Below are positions 13,801-28,509 of a stretch of 54,306 bases of DNA, piece by piece. The notes beneath the pieces were generated by a model. It was not told the DNA's origin. It did no database searches and worked only from the letters and a program-made list of their open reading frames with translations. The DNA is from Rhizophagus sp. LPA8_4_AMF (taxonomy: Eukaryota > Glomeromycota > Glomeromycetes > Glomerales > Glomeraceae), in assembly GCA_021464525.1 (NCBI GenBank), contig JADRCO010000104.1:1-54306 (forward strand), written 5' to 3'. A program made the translations under genes and the position numbers. Each line of letters begins with the position of its first letter. Positions within the stretch are counted from its first letter, which is position 1.

Positions 13801-16354
13801 ATGTGGATGACATTAGGATTCGTGGAATAGGTGGGGGTGCTAGTATCACACAGCATGACGAAAAAATCGATCAAAAGTTAGTGAATCCTTCTCAATGTAA
13901 AGAGAAAACTCCTGTTTATTTTGAGGGTGGAAGACTTGAAACTCCAATATATCTTTTGGAGCATCTTAAAGTCGGAGATAAAGTTCCTGGTCCCGCCATG
14001 ATTATAGACGCGAATTCTACAGTTATTGTAACTCCAGGATGTAATGCGTTGGTTACTTCTTCGTATATAATGATTACTGTTGGAAGTGATGTAAAGCCAA
14101 AGGTCACAACTGAATTAGATCCCATTCAACTTGCAATATTTGGACATCGATTTATGAGTATTGCAGAACAAATGGGGAACACTTTACAGAAAACCTCTAT
14201 TTCTACAAACATAAAAGAGAGGTTAGATTTTTCTTGTGCGCTTTTCGGAGCTGATGGTGGTTTAGTTGCCAATGGTATAATTGATATATTTAAATATTAT
14301 TACCTTTATAATTTATCAATTATTGATTATCTTTTGCTTTAAAAATTAGCACCACACATTCCTGTGCATCTTGGTAGCTTAAGTCATGCTGTGAAGTATC
14401 AAATGGACTATTACAAGGATAAGTTAGAAGACGGCGATGTAATTTTAACTAACCATCCACAGGCTGGCGGTTCACATTTACCAGGTAATATTGATTTAAT
14501 TGATTGTTATTTAATATATCAAAATTAATTTATGCATTCATACTTTGTAGATATTACTGTGATTACGCCCGTATTCAATGAAGGAAAAATTGTATTTTTT
14601 GTTGCGTCTAGAGGACATCACGCAGATATTGGTGGAATGTTACCTGGTGAAAATTCAATTCAATTAAGTTCCTTTTTGATTCTTACAATAATTATATATT
14701 TAACATTGACTTGATATCGATTTAGGTTCTATGCCGCCGAATTCAAAAGAATTATACCAAGAAGGAGCTGCAGTCAAATCATTTAAGCTTGTTTCTAAGG
14801 GCAGGTTTGATAATGACGGTATAGTGGACATCCTTTTAAATCAACCTGCCAAATATCCCGGATGTAGTGGCACAAGATGTTTGCGTGACAATATTTCTGA
14901 TCTTAAAGCTCAGGTGGCCGCTAATCATAAAGGCATAACACTTGTTAAAGCTCTCATTCAAGAGTACGGGCTAGATGTTGTTCAAGCTTATATGATACAC
15001 ATAAGATATAATGCTGAATTGTCTGTAAGAGAATTATTAAAAGATGTGAGTCGTCGAATGGGCTCTAATATATTAAAAGCTATTGATTATATGGATGATG
15101 GAAGTCCAATTCAGTTAAAAATTACGATTAATGAAAAAGAGGGAACAGCAGAATTTGACTTTCAAGGCACCGGGCCAGAAGTTTATGGTATTGTAATAAT
15201 TATATACATAATTTTTTTTTTAATTACTAAGATCATTGATTAATCTTATTTTCGCCATATAGGAAATACAAACACTCCACCTTCTGTATGTTATTAAAAT
15301 TTATTTGACCAATTCTACATTTAATATATATGTTAATGTATAATTTTTTTTTAAGGTCACATATAGTGCAATTATTTATTGTCTTCGTTCCCTTATTGCA
15401 AATGAAATACCTTTAAACCAAGGATGCCTTTCTCCCATCGATATCAAAATTCCAGAAAGATCATTATTAAACCCATCTGATAAAGCCGCTGTTGTTGGTG
15501 GCAATGTACTGACTTCACAACGTCTTGTTGATGTTATTCTGAAAGCATTCCAAGCATGTGCAGCTAGTCAAGGTGATTGTAATAATCTTACCTTCGGTAA
15601 AGGCGGAAAAACTGAAGATGGAACAAAAGTTGAAGAAGGATGGGGTTACTATGAAACAATTGCAGGAGGTAAATAAGCGTAATTCTGTTTTCTCCTAAAA
15701 AGAAATTTGTATTTCTATAAATTGACTTTTATTTATACTACAGGCAGTGGGGCTGGGCCCACCTGGAACGGTCAAAGCGGCGTTCATGTAGTACGTTTAA
15801 TTCAAACATTTATATATTGAATGTTCAAAATATTTAAAATAATTTAACCTTTTATTTATAGCATATGACAAACACAAGAATTACAGATCCGGAAATACTT
15901 GAAAGAAGATATGATCATTCAATACTACTACGAGAATTTTCACTTCGAAAAGGTAATTAACATTAGCATAACATGTAGATTAATGAGTGTTCGCAATATT
16001 CAGTTATTTATTTCATTTTCAGGTTCTGGAGGTGCAGGACTTCATAAAGGAGGAGATGGAGTAATACGCGAGCTTGAATTTCGTGAACCACTTCAAGTGA
16101 GTATACTTACAGAAAGACGTGTTCACCATCCTTATGGATTACAAGGCGGTAAAGACGGTTCAAAAGGACTTAATTTATGGATTCGCAAAGATGAAAACGG
16201 TGATGAAGCACGTACTGTTAATTTAGGAAGTAAAAATACTATTAAAGTGAACATAGGTGATCGTATTGTCATTTGTACACCCGGTGGTGGAGGATGGGGT
16301 ACACCAACCTCTAACGAAGATCAAGTTGACGAAGCTATTTCGAGATATTTGTAA
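10880..16354 (+). CDS. OXP1: ATP-dependent 5-oxoprolinase
   Basis: Hydrolyses 5-oxo-L-proline to L-glutamate with ATP in the glutathione (gamma-glutamyl) cycle; cytosolic. I read 21 exons: 10880-11132, 11287-11378, 11466-11481, 11566-11650, 11728-11816, 11892-11984, 12057-12350, 12436-12510, 12586-12677, 12754-12816, 12925-12959, 13031-13234, 13301-14274, 14350-14484, 14551-14646, 14726-15187, 15263-15285, 15356-15668, 15744-15790, 15862-15952, 16023-16354. They sum to 3864 nt, 1287 residues, the usual family length. HyuA-type half: [60 protein letters not shown]. HyuB-type half: [71 protein letters not shown]. The exons of 16 and 23 nt are needed to keep conserved motifs in frame. Confidence 0.96.
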
Positions 16355-16751
16355 ATTATAGTATTTATTTTAAATATTGACTATTGGCTTAATTCTCATT
16401 TATAATTCTCTTTTAATTTATTAATAAGTTAACAAGAATTTTTTAATAGTAATGAATCGTTGAATCAATAAATTAATAGATAATCATAAAGATTTTTTGC
16501 CGAAATTTTAATAATATCAAATTTAAATTTACAAATATTAGTTTTCATTTGATATTTAACTATTAATAATTAAAATTGAAAGTACATTACGTAAATTCTA
16601 TACTTAAATAATAAAAAACATGCTAAAGATCTACCAATTTTTAAGATTATTAATTTACTATCTTTACCCTTCTATTAATGTCAAATTTTAAATATATATA
16701 ACAAATAATTAGTAATCTAAGATCAGTCATACTCATTACATAAATGGTAGT
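16355..16751. other. Short convergent intergenic region
   Basis: 397 bp between the 3' ends of the 5-oxoprolinase and TRAPPC10 genes. It is very AT-rich, holds the 3' untranslated regions, and shows nothing else. Confidence 0.5.
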
Positions 16752-19700
16752 TTAAATTTCAACATTCTCCATTCCTTCATTATGATGATGATGACCGGGA
16801 CCTCCAAATCCTGCTCCTGATTGAATTGAGTGAATACGATGTTGTTGTTCAATAAAGAATGTTGCAGATTGTGTACGAGGACGAACAAGAATTTGTTCGG
16901 CATTGTTTAAGTAAACAGTTTCAGAAAAAATATGGGAATTAAGGCTTGCAACTCTTACGAAAGGAACAAGAAGATGCCCAGTTTTTAAAGGTACAAGTGT
17001 AATAGGAAATTCTTTTGTTTCTCCGACCTAAGTTAATTTCAAAAAAAAAAATCGGTTAAATTTTAAATAAAATTAAAATTAAAATTAATATAATTTGTAC
17101 CTTTGATGTAAAACATAATTTTTTATGTCCTGCTAATAGCCAATTATCGAAATCGACATGAACATCATAAAAAAACTCGGATGTATCTTTAGCATCCGTG
17201 GATACATGATTCCAGTATGATGAATGCCGAACTATAAGGCGACAATGACATGGCTCTCCAACAATAAAATCATGTGATTTGGATATAATCAATTCGACAG
17301 TATTAAGTACCTAAATCAAAGAAATTTATAAGGAATTCGAACCAATAAAAAAAATATATATATAAATACCAAACATTTAAAAATTTTGTATATTACCTTA
17401 GATGATGGCACGTTTACAGGAAATGATATTGAAGATTTTAAATCATTGCTAATCAACATTATTTCTTCATTAGATAATTGATTAGTTGCCTAATTTGATA
17501 ATGATAAATTAAATAGGAAATTCATTGAATTCATAATAGTAAATACTAGCAAGATAAAATTTGAAATTAATAATTACCTTCCAAAATTCCTTAACTACAT
17601 CAACTAATGCTTCTTTAGCAGCACCATGAGTTGTAAAAAGGCTCTCACATTGTGCTATATCTAATTCACCTAAATCCAAAACGTCCGTCATACCATATGA
17701 AACATAATCTACTGATTTTAATAAATGTTCCTTGGCATTCTCAATAAGAAACTGAGAATGTTGAAATAAATTTCTTGACTTTAAAATAGTATTCAAGGTA
17801 TGCTCCACATATTTCTCAATTTCTATAATACATAAACGGAATATTTATTTTAATTAAAAATAAAAAAACAGTCGTTAAAATGAAAAAAAACAATAAACAA
17901 TTAATTACCATCTTGAAGTGATCGGAACACTACTACAAAATGAATTTGAGTACCTGCTGACTTTTCCTCTCCATGATAATCTGTATGTAATTAATGTATT
18001 ATAAATAAAACGAAATAATAATTGCAAAAATAATTCCTTTATATATATATATATATACATATATATTACCTTTTGACTTTGTTAATTTATACACGTATGA
18101 TGCATGTTGCTTTCCGAATAAATTCTTTTTTTATGTAATAAAAAGTTCAAAGTTAATAATATGTGTTATGAATAAATATTGTAAAATAATTTGTATATTA
18201 ATACTTACCAACGATGGTAAAGTAAAGGATGGATTATCAGCTACATCATATACTTTTGAAGGAACTAAGTCAGTTTTTAGGATTCTTACTGGAACCGTTC
18301 CCTGTAATGTAATATCCATTTTTAAAAACAAACTATAAAATAAAATAAACCAGAATAAATAAATTTATATATAAATAATAATTTTTATAAAATTAAAATA
18401 TAAAAATTTTATTTACCAATCATCCCTAAAAATATTAAGTTCATTAACTGAAATAGGCAACCAAACTTTGATAGTATCAACAGATGTGAAAACTCTTAAC
18501 TTTCCTTTACTTTTATATTCTACTGATATCTTAACCTGATAAAAATATAAAAAATTAATCACTAAATTTATTTAGTAAAAATTAAATAATATAGATCATA
18601 CTAACCTTATGTTCAATTGCTCCCCAATTACAATCATATGGAACCTGAAATTCTATTAATTGATTTGATTGAGAAGAAGGTATCTTTATTTTACCATCTT
18701 CAAATACTTCTAAATCCTGTTCTAATACTTTTTCTTCCGATATTTTCTCATCTAGTAATAAAGATACCAATAAATTATAAATATAAAACATGCACTTCAG
18801 GAATATGTAAACTAACGTACACCGAAGTGATAAAATATTAATTAAAATATATCTATATAAACTTAAATAGCGTCAAACTATATAATAATTTAAGTTCTTA
18901 TTACATATTCTATCAAAAAAATAACTGATGTAATTTCTAATGTCTAAATTGGGTATAACAACAACATAATTTTATAATCTTACCAATAACGGTTTTGGTG
19001 ATCGAATGATATTTATCGGATTTTGGAAATGAAAGCCCATCAGACATCGCTTCCAAAGCCAATTTACCCTCATCTACATGCGAAAGACCAGTAAAAAGTC
19101 GAACCAGAAAATATTGTGATTCACCAATATGAACTAAAGGAAACGAAAAGTTAAACATCAAAATTATGATGAAAAGATGACCAATATTCTTTAAAAATTG
19201 ATTCATACTTTCACATGGAGCAATGATCTGTGCTCTTAAAACTGACGGGTGTTCGTTAATCCTAAATGATTTCTTTTTACTCTCATTCAAGAAATTGTGA
19301 GTAAATGTTACTTTGCCTATAGACATTCGTACATTTTCTACAAAGTAATTTCCAGATGCACTGTTCTAATTGAATTTAAGATTAAATAAAAATTAGAAAT
19401 ATATCGTTAAAATAATAAGAGTCTATAAATATCATTATAATCTTACATCGGAATAAAGCTTATAAGAATTCAAACCAGGTTTGATTTCCTCCTTACAAAC
19501 ACCGAACCAAATCTCTTCACTCTGTCCACTAACCAACCGAATCGCAAGTTGATCGAAAGTAAAAGACTGTTAAATATAAAATCTAAATTTAATCATTAAT
19601 TTCGTAATATACGTATTAAATAATAAAACTTTTTATCATACTGTAGATAAATTATTAGTTAATTCAACTGATAAATATGGTCCATCCTCATCCCCTATAT

Positions 19701-22437
19701 CATCAACAATAGATGACACTGATATAGCAAATATTGGTTTGAATTGGCGATTAATCTCTAAAATAGTAAAACATAGGTTATTCTCTCTCCCACTTTTCTT
19801 TTTAAGAAAAATAAATAAATACAGAAGATAAAATAATTCGCACCTTCGCCTTTTTCAAGTACGCCACAAAGATTTTTAACTTCGTCTGCATAAAAAGCAA
19901 TTTCTTCATTCGTCAATAAAGAGAAATTTTTTAATAATGACAAACATGATCCCACATAAGTGTTAATTTAAAAAATTAAGTTATTAAAGATAAAATTAAA
20001 AGAAGAAATTTTTTTTTGTTTTATGAACAAAAGTAAAGGATATCTCCTATTTTGACCCAATTCTTTTTGGCATGCAGCAAATTTAAATAAAAGATTGTTT
20101 TCAACAACAGTCCATCCTTGTTCACCATATCTCCATGGAATATCTTCCATCACTTGTACCGCATCTTCATATTGCTTACGATGACTAAAAAAGTATGATT
20201 CATTATGTTTAATTTAAATGATAATCGATAATTAACACTCAATTATAAAAGAATTTGCTTACAAATGTAATGCGGCAACATCGCCTTGTAATCGTAATAC
20301 GCTTCGAAGACGTGCACTACCTTCATAAGCTTTTAGTGCTCTGTTTGTCAATGACTTGTTATGATGAAAAAAACACGTTTCTGTCAATATTATCAAAATT
20401 ATCGATATAATGCAATAATAAAATTAAAAATTTACATTGAAAATTGACAAAAGCTGATATTGCTTACTAAATAAAGAACATCGAAATCATTCTGTGAATT
20501 AATTGCTTCTTGTAATTCCTTATTAGTAATATCGAATTTTTTTCCAGTTTCATTGTCTGAGATTGGAATCGTATCACTTAGAGATGTTGTAAATGGAAGC
20601 GAAGCTGGTAAATGATTATAGTAAATCCCAATTTTATCAAGCTATTAAAATAAACATATATGTTAAAAAAGTCCATATAAATCGTTATTCAAAAAGAAGA
20701 GGGCGTATTCATTAATTTAATTGAATGGTGAATCAATTATTTAAAGACTATTAGAGGACATTTTGTTATGAAAATTTTCAAATCAATCTTCATTCTCGTC
20801 CCTTGATTATTAACCGGGCGAATACAACAAGGAAGGGTCAAAATCGACAACCTAGTACCCACCCAATTTGACAACACCAAATCAATCCAAATAATATATG
20901 AATACGCCTAAGAAAGTATAAAAATAATCAACCTGCTTTCTTGCTAAATCTAATAACTCTCCTTTAGCAGCATTGAATGCGATTGTACTAGGATTATCCA
21001 TTGAAGTCAACGGTGCCAATTCTTCACATTCATTGACAACGCTCATGCAAGAAGAAAAGATCCACGATTCTAAAAAATATTCTCCTACGTTTGCTTGATG
21101 CTCTTTGATTGCCCTGCTAAAGGATGAAATGAAGATTTGTGCTCTCCGACATATTTCAACAGGCTTATGTAATCTTCCTAATAATTGACATTGTCTTGCA
21201 AAAAGATAACATCTGAAATCAAATTCAGGAATTGTATTTTGCATTATAAGATCTCTATACTGTTTTTTTTTAACGTCTAAAATATTAGCGCTATCATCAT
21301 TTGGATCTGTAGCACCAAAGCTGCCAAACCAGGCAAGTGCCCTATCTGAATAAAAATAATAAATTAAGAAAATATACGTTACATAAAAACTCTAAAATTT
21401 AAAATCACATCAAACCTTTTAAAACTTGAAAATATGATGCTTCTAATTCATCATATTGTACTAAAGCATCCTCAAATATATTCATAATTTCAAAGGTCAA
21501 AGCCAATCCTTCCTAAATAATCAATAATTAATTAATTAAATGAATGAATAAATCAATTACTTTATATTATAATTTACCTTTAATATAAAAAATGTGCAAT
21601 AATTCCATCCAATCATGCTTCTTTGAGAATCCGATCTTCGAATATCTTCTTCATATTGTTTAACATATTGATCAAAACTACTTAATATTCCTTCTTTTAT
21701 TTTAGATATTAATTCTTGCCAAGCTTCAAAATCTTCAGTTTCATGTTCAGACAATCTTAGTTGTACACATCTAACAACATAATAAGTTAATATCGAATAT
21801 TAACCAATGATATAAAAAGAAAATAATTCTTTCTTACCTATCACGTTTTGTAGTACTAAAATCCGCTTTAATCTTATCAAAAACAGTTCCTTTCATATTA
21901 AAATATCTAGCAGGATTTCGAAAATTTTCTTGCTTAGTTACATAAACAATTAACCATTCTTGATTTCGTCTAGATTCAGCAATATTTAACCATTCACGAA
22001 TTTGATTCTTTACTATTTGACGATATGTTTCATTATCCTAAATTTAAATCAATTTTAAATTGGTAAAAAATAAAAAATTTTATATTAAATGAAATAAAAA
22101 TCTTTAATGCTTACATCACAATTAACAAAGTATAAATTAAGGTATGGTAAAGTTTCAGGCAACATGTGAGACCTTTCCGTTGTCTCCATGATAAAACGTT
22201 TTAGTTCCACACCCAAAAATGGTATGTTACGCACAGGACCTTTAGCTGACTTCCAATGTAAATTTCGTAGAGGAAGGTGTTGTCGAAAGTCGTCAGCAAG
22301 GTGTTGCCAAATACCGAATTCATCAGTATCTAATTATTAAATTGGATTTAATTAATTAGGATCAAAGAAAAAATTATGTAATATAATTAATTTTTCTTAC
22401 AAGTAACTGTAACTTTTTTTCCGTCCATTGCTACCAT
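16752..22437 (-). CDS. TRAPPC10: TRAPP-II complex subunit TRAPPC10 (Trs130 family)
   Basis: Subunit of the TRAPP-II tethering/GEF complex that acts on Rab11/Ypt31 at the late Golgi. ATG at 22435-22437; stop at 16752-16754. I count roughly 23 short exons, total about 1150-1200 residues, near the family size. The N-terminus matches TRAPPC10 strongly: VTVTYTDEFGIWQHL, NQEWLIVYVT, the TVFDKIKADF block followed by RDRCVQL, GWNYCTFFILKEGLALTFE, and FEDALVQYDELEASYF. The C-terminal half is rich in beta-strand segments, as expected for the ASPA/beta-sandwich part (e.g. QGTVPVRILKTDLVPSK, GEPCHCRLIVRHSSYW). The tail is GFGGPGHHHHNEGMENVEI. Exon borders in the middle were read by eye and a few may shift by some bases. 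The gene is divergent from the Uds1-domain gene, 452 bp apart. Confidence 0.9.
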
Positions 22438-22889
22438 TATAAAAAAAAAAAAAAATTTTTTTAATTTTAAAATGATAAAAAGATTAAATTATAGAAGTTA
22501 TTGACTAAACTGTTACACTGATCTTGATAAAAACTAAATTCGATTGGAAATATGATTCCATTTAATGTGTGACTAGCATTGAGCATTTATATATAACATC
22601 ACTCATTTTCTTCATTAGCGTTTACCCGTATATACCCTATGGCCTATGGTTGCTGTATTAGTGTAACAAACTAAAAAACTAATCTGTTATTATCATAGTT
22701 TATTTAAACATCCGATGATTTTATCAATTTATATATATGTTTCAAAAATTTTTATAAACTTACCCCTCTTTTTTCTAAATTATTTAATAAAATTTTTCAA
22801 AAATCACAACAAAGTGGTTTTTTTTTTCGTTTTATATTTATTTTATTTATTTTAAGCTTTAATGATAGCTTTTATTACAAAGTATAAGA
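22438..22889. promoter_or_regulatory. Divergent promoter region, TRAPPC10 / Uds1-domain gene
   Basis: 452 bp between the two start codons. It is AT-rich with poly-T/poly-A tracts (22441-22462, 22818-22830), typical nucleosome-depleted fungal promoter sequence. No specific binding site is recognised. Confidence 0.4.
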
Positions 22890-25800
22890 ATGTCCTCTAG
22901 TAACTCCTTTTCAAAACGAAAACCAGTACCCGTAGCATCGGAACAAGACTACGGGGATTCTTCGTCTCCCCCAAAGGTTTCAAAAACGGATAAACCAACT
23001 GACCTAAGCTTTTTAAATCAAGTTCCAAAAGCTCCTGCAAAATCACCATTAAGACATAGTAATTCCGCAAATTCACTTAGTGGAAGTCAAAATGGTTCTA
23101 TTACACCTATAAGTAGTTCAACACAAACTACTATCGTTCAACCTGTTATGAGTACAATGACAATAACAAGTGCGCCAATTGTATCAACTAAAAATGCATC
23201 TAATTCATCGATAATATCGAAAAATTCTTCTATTCGTTCACGTCCCTCTGCAGATACTGCTTCATTAAATTCTTCGATTTCAATAGAACGTGATTTACCT
23301 TCTTTGCCTGAAAATGATGAAGACGAAGATTCCGATAGATCAAATCAAACAACCAATTCAAGGATACGTAGTTCAGAACAAAGTTTTTACACCACAAATT
23401 CTCCCACCTCAATGGGACTTGTGGATATAAATTCTAGTAATACTGCTTCTCCGCCTAAAGTTAAATTATCTTCATTGGCTGTTGCTAATGATCTAATCGC
23501 CTCTTCTGAAGCTATGCTTTCGTTAAATTCTCCAAAAGTTCCAGGAAGTTCTTTTTTGGATACAGCTGATGAAATGCTGATGCAAATTTTGATCTCTCAA
23601 GCTGTTATTGATTCAAAAAATTTTGAGATCTTGAGTTTGGAAGAAGTTGAAGAACTCAAAAAGGTGTGCATTATATGTCAATTAGATCTTTTAATTTTGA
23701 TATTTTACATTTATTTAATTAAGTAAACTTTTTTGTTTTTATAATTTAGGATCATTCATTATTAACAAATCGTATATCAGCATTGACTTCAAAACTTTCA
23801 TTGGAATCAAAAATTCGGGAAGCAGCTAGTTCACTTGCAAGACTTCATGCATCAAATAAAAGATTATCAAGGCAAGCAACAGATCATTTAGCTACGGCAA
23901 ATCGTAAAGTAGATCAAGTTGCAACAGAATTATGGAAATTAACACAACGAGCTGGTGAAGTTCAAAGGAAATTATTACAACATATGGCTGGTGTTCTTAG
24001 TTTAGGAATACGAAAATTGGAAGAAAAGCATTCCCAAAATCCACCTCTTTCACCACAAAATTTACCACAATCACAAGCGACGGAAGGTAATAATGGAATT
24101 GAAAAATTATTTAATGAAATCATGGGAGTTAAAAATGATGGTGAAAATGGTATATCAGATAATGTTTCATCGGAGAAAATTTCAAATTTGGAGAATGCCT
24201 TACAAAATGTTCATCAAACATTAGCAGAGGCAAGAATGGCTTTAAAACGAAAAGATAAAGAGATTGAAGAACTGAAAACAAAAGCTGATGATACAATGGC
24301 AGAAGTTCGTGAAAGGACTATAGCTGAATTGAGAACTGAACTTGAAGAAATTGGCAGTCGATTGGATATTGTATTAAGAAAACATAAAGCAAGTAATCGA
24401 GAAAATAATAATGGTTCTGGATCTGACAATGAAGATTCCGATGAACCGTATTCAGGAACTTCTAGTTTCTATCGATTATCCACAATGACCACGGCAACTC
24501 AACATCTTCAAAAAGAGCAATACAAAAATATTGAAGAAAATATAACTGCATTGGAAAAGGCATTGGAAGATTATATGTTCAAAATTTATAAAATGGAACA
24601 AGAAATCAGTTCATTAAAAAATAAGTCAGATGATGAAATTAAGACATTACAAAATCAATTACAAGAAACTATTAATGATATGAATAAATCGCAAGAAGAT
24701 CTTAAAACAGAAAAAATAAAAAATTCAGAAGCATTAAATGAAAATAACGAGTTGAGAGAAAAAGTTAAATTAACTCAGGATTTAGAAAAACAAATTAAAG
24801 AGATGGAACAAAGACAAAATGAAAAAGGAATCAATGATAAGAATTTCAATATAGATTTGGAATTAAAATTGAAACAAACGACACGAGAATATGAAGAAAT
24901 GATGGATCATTTGAAAAATTTATTTAGTATCTTACCTGACGTTGACTTCAACGATGATCAAAATAAAGATGGATCGAATAAGAATAAATTTGGGATAGAT
25001 GAATTTATAAATAGGGTACGTGCTGTCAGAGAAGAAAATCGTAGGTTACATGATCAAACATCACTGTTGCAAGCTCGATTGGAGAGAATACATGATCAAA
25101 TGACAGAATTGAAAGGGCAAGACAAAATTAAACAAGAATTAAAAAATACAAAACAAGAACTTGAAGAAACAAAAGCAAAATTGGCAGATCTTGAAGAAAA
25201 AGCACAATCCGCTAAATCTCAAGTTCATTCAACCAACGAAAGAGAAAATGAAATGCGTAATGAATTGGAAACATTACGCGAACAGTTAATGACAAGTCAA
25301 GAAAAAGTTCGTAAATTGGAAGCTATTATGAAGAGACAATCCGTTTTACAGGTTGTTAATGATGGCAAAACTATAAAAGAAGAATTCCAACAACAATTAG
25401 CCACTCAAGAACAAGAATATGAAGCTCAATTGAAAGAGAGAGATATAATCATTAAAAAACTTCGTGATGATTTAACGGATACCACAACAGATAAAAATAA
25501 TGTGTCACAAACAGTTAAGGATTTAGAAGAAATGTTGAAATCTAAAACAAGAACTTTAGATCAAAGAGAAGTTACTATAAATCGATTGGAGAGTGATATT
25601 GTAAAATTTAAATCAGAACTTGCTGAATTGAAAGCTGCAGCTGATGGTGAAGTATCAAATTTTAAAAATAATAATGACAGTACAAGTTTAGGAGTTGGAA
25701 ATTCAGGTGGAAATGATTTGAATAAACTTAAAGAAGAACTTGAAGCAGCACATGAAGAATTAAAACATTTACGGAATGACAAAGAAAAACTTGAAGCACA

Positions 25801-26284
25801 ATTAAGACAATCAAAAGATACCTTAGAGAAATCACAAGCGGCATTTGCCACGAGAGAAGCATCATTAGAAAAAAGTTCAGAAATGATGCAAGCAGAACTA
25901 GATGGTATAAATAAAGAATTTGACCGATTAACAAGAAATTTTATTGATTTTGATGGTGAAAGACAAAAATTAGAGAATTCTATTGATAATTTACAAAAGA
26001 AATGTGAAAAATTAGAGAATGAATTGGCAGATGAAAAACTTAAAAGTATGGGTATGGATGCTATTAGTGAACCTGCAACAACTGCCACATTAAGAAAAGA
26101 ATTCAGAAAGATGATGGCAGATTTAAGATCTGACCAACAAAAATTATTACAACGTGAAACTGAAGAAAAGAAAAGATTGGAAAATACTGTTAGGAATTTG
26201 AAAAGAGAAAAAGAAGCTGAAAAATGGGAAAGATCCACTAAGAGTACACAAACTGGATTTGTTGTTAGCGTATTGTCTGGTTAG
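22890..26284 (+). CDS. Uds1-domain coiled-coil protein (septation-associated family)
   Basis: Two exons, 22890-23663 and 23750-26284, encode 1102 residues; the join is in phase at GAACTCAAAAAG/GATCAT. Residues 1-~215 are Ser/Thr/Asn-rich and probably disordered, with many SP/TP sites. Residues ~225-310 match the fungal 'up-regulated during septation' (Uds1) domain: ADEMLMQILISQAVIDSKNFE, LSLEEVEELKKDHSLLTNRI, SKIREAASSLARLH. This block spans the intron, which supports the splice. From ~340 to the end the protein is a long heptad-rich coiled coil (E/K/L/Q-rich), with acidic and Asn-rich breaks. By family it probably acts as a cytoskeletal or septum-associated scaffold; in coenocytic fungi this could mean hyphal-tip or repair-septum functions, which is inference. 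Confidence 0.85.
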
Positions 26285-27688
26285 ATTAACATGTATTTTT
26301 AGGCTATTATTAGTTAAATTATTATTATTATTATTATTATTTATTTATCTATTTAATTTACATCCTCAAAATGATATTTATTGTAAAATAAATTTGTAAT
26401 TGTAAAAATAAAAATGTCAATCATTAAATAATAAAAATATAGCGACATATAATTTCACGTATAATGTATCTAATTAAACTAATTAAATGGATTAAATTGA
26501 ATAGAAATAAGAATGACATTATAATCATGAATAGGCTTAGCAGTAGTTAGTACAAGATGCTAAAATCACACAAATCACACATACGCGTATTTTAACTACT
26601 AATTACCATATAAGGACAAGAAAATCTTACGATCACGTGCGAAAAATTCATTTCTTATCTATCAAAGGTGTAAAAGTATCGGACTTGACCATGATCTTGA
26701 CTCCTATTGTAAAATATATTATGCGGGTCAAAGTCAGACCGTCACTCAGACCCGTCGCACAGGTCAAGAACGATACATTTGCATCAAAGGTTTTTGGTAA
26801 ATCGACGTATTCCACTTTTCCTTCCTTGACAACTTACATTGTGTTTTATTATGAACGGTTTAGTATTATTTAGTATTAGATTATCGATAAATGTGATCTG
26901 AAAAATAAAAATTGAAATATTATGGTTATTTATTATATGCAAAAATTTAAATCTACAAAATAATATATTTATAAAAAAGATTATTAATGAAATTCCCATA
27001 ATCCTCATTTATTCCGAATGATATTAAGGGATGTCTTTCATATAATGTAAAATATCCTCCTGTAAAATTACTATTAATGAAATATGTGGTTTACAAATCA
27101 TTATTTTTGTTAGAATTAATCTTTTAAGACAAAAAGGGGGGTTTAATGAATTTGAAACCATTTCAAATAATTACATTAGATAATTACAACTTAATATAGT
27201 GAGTTGGGAAAGTAGGAGAGCGAATCGGAAGAATTTACAAACGAAAAAAAAAATAATAATTCGATAAAAAAAAAATCGATAAAGTTAGCTTCTAAGTAAA
27301 ATTTTCTTATTACTAATAAAAACATCTACGGTGTTGCTTAATTGTTAAGTAACACAATCGAATAAATGAAATACTATATATATACATCCGATAATCTCAA
27401 CGTGGTGGTCTGTATCGCTTATTTATTATCAGATATATCGTCCTCTGATCATCGCTTTCGCTTACGCTAAAAAATTTACTATATAATAAAATGCTTATAA
27501 TTCATCGTGTAGAAAGTATAGAACAAATAGATTGAAAAAAAGAAAGAATTTTTTTTTTTTTTTTTGAAATAAAAAAAAAAAGGAAAGTTTTTTTTTTATC
27601 GTAAAAATCTAAGATAAATAATAATAATAAAGAATGAATCTAATAAAAAGAGGGGAAAAGAAAAATTGTCTTGAACTAAAAATAATAT
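26285..27688. other. Intergenic spacer with simple repeats
   Basis: Contains an (ATT)n run at about 26321-26341 directly after the Uds1-domain gene, and mixed poly-T/poly-A tracts at about 27548-27592. The open frame at 26637-26873 has no family resemblance. Nothing else is supported. Confidence 0.5.
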
Positions 27689-28509
27689 TTAACATGAGAT
27701 TATAGGTTTACGACGGGAACGATAAATTCTCGTTTTTTGATCCGTTGGATCTAGAAACAAAAGGTTATACAGTAAGTTTGACTAATATAATATATTAAAG
27801 AATATATAATGTTAATTTAATACTTACTTGTACAGATATGATCCAATTCGTCTACACTCAATTTCATATGTTCAGTTGGATCATTCATTTTAAATTTTTT
27901 CAATTTGGGACAATTTTCTTTGTATAATTTAATTAATTCTTTTAACAAAGCATGAGCTTGAATTTTTCTTAAATTTTTTGCTTCTTGTTCTTCTTTTTCC
28001 TTTCTTTCTTTAATTACAACATGATTTTCTTCTTCTTCAATTTCTTCTTTTTCTTCATTTTTTAGAGTAGGTAATAAAAGTTTAATTGCCCAATATAAAC
28101 TGCGATATTCTAATTCTAAATTCTCTAAATAATTTAAATAATTTACTGTAGGAATTTTATTAAATTCCTTAACATCAAATTTAAAAACATTCTTTCGTAA
28201 TTCCATTTTAGTTTTTTCAGGTAAGAACCAAATATAAATTTTAAGTAATTTAGAATAACCTGTTAATGAAGTATATTTAAATGGTTGTTTCCATAATACA
28301 TGAATTGAACAATTAAACCATGTTTTATTTATTTGAATTATTGAATATAATGATTTTATATCGTCTTCGCTAATATATGAAACTATTTCTGTTACTATTT
28401 CGGGTGGAAGGTATGGAATTGGTTTATTAAAAGAATTTTGTAAGGATATAATTTGTGGTGAAGAAATTTGTGAAGACAAAGAAGAAGAAGAAGAAGAAGA
28501 TTTATCCAT
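27689..28509 (-). CDS. F-box-like protein
   Basis: Two exons on the minus strand, 27828-28509 and 27689-27750, joined in phase (donor GTAAGT, acceptor TTTCTAG), give 247 residues; without the splice the frame would end after KY. A Ser-rich N-terminus is followed by an F-box-like helix set at ~32-75: PYLPPEIVTEIVSYISEDD, SIIQINKTWFNCSIHVLW. Such proteins bind Skp1 and recruit substrates to SCF ubiquitin ligases. An acidic/basic coiled segment (EEKEEIEEEENH...) lies at ~150-180, and the tail is basic (RIYRSRRKPIISC). The usual LRR-like region of the two larger F-box genes in the window is missing, so this is a short member or a degenerate one. Confidence 0.7.

Noticed and set aside
25561-26238. 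225-residue minus-strand open frame
   Set aside because: Antisense to the coiled-coil exon of the Uds1-domain gene; the Ser/Phe/Asn-rich translation is the complement of Glu/Lys/Leu codons.
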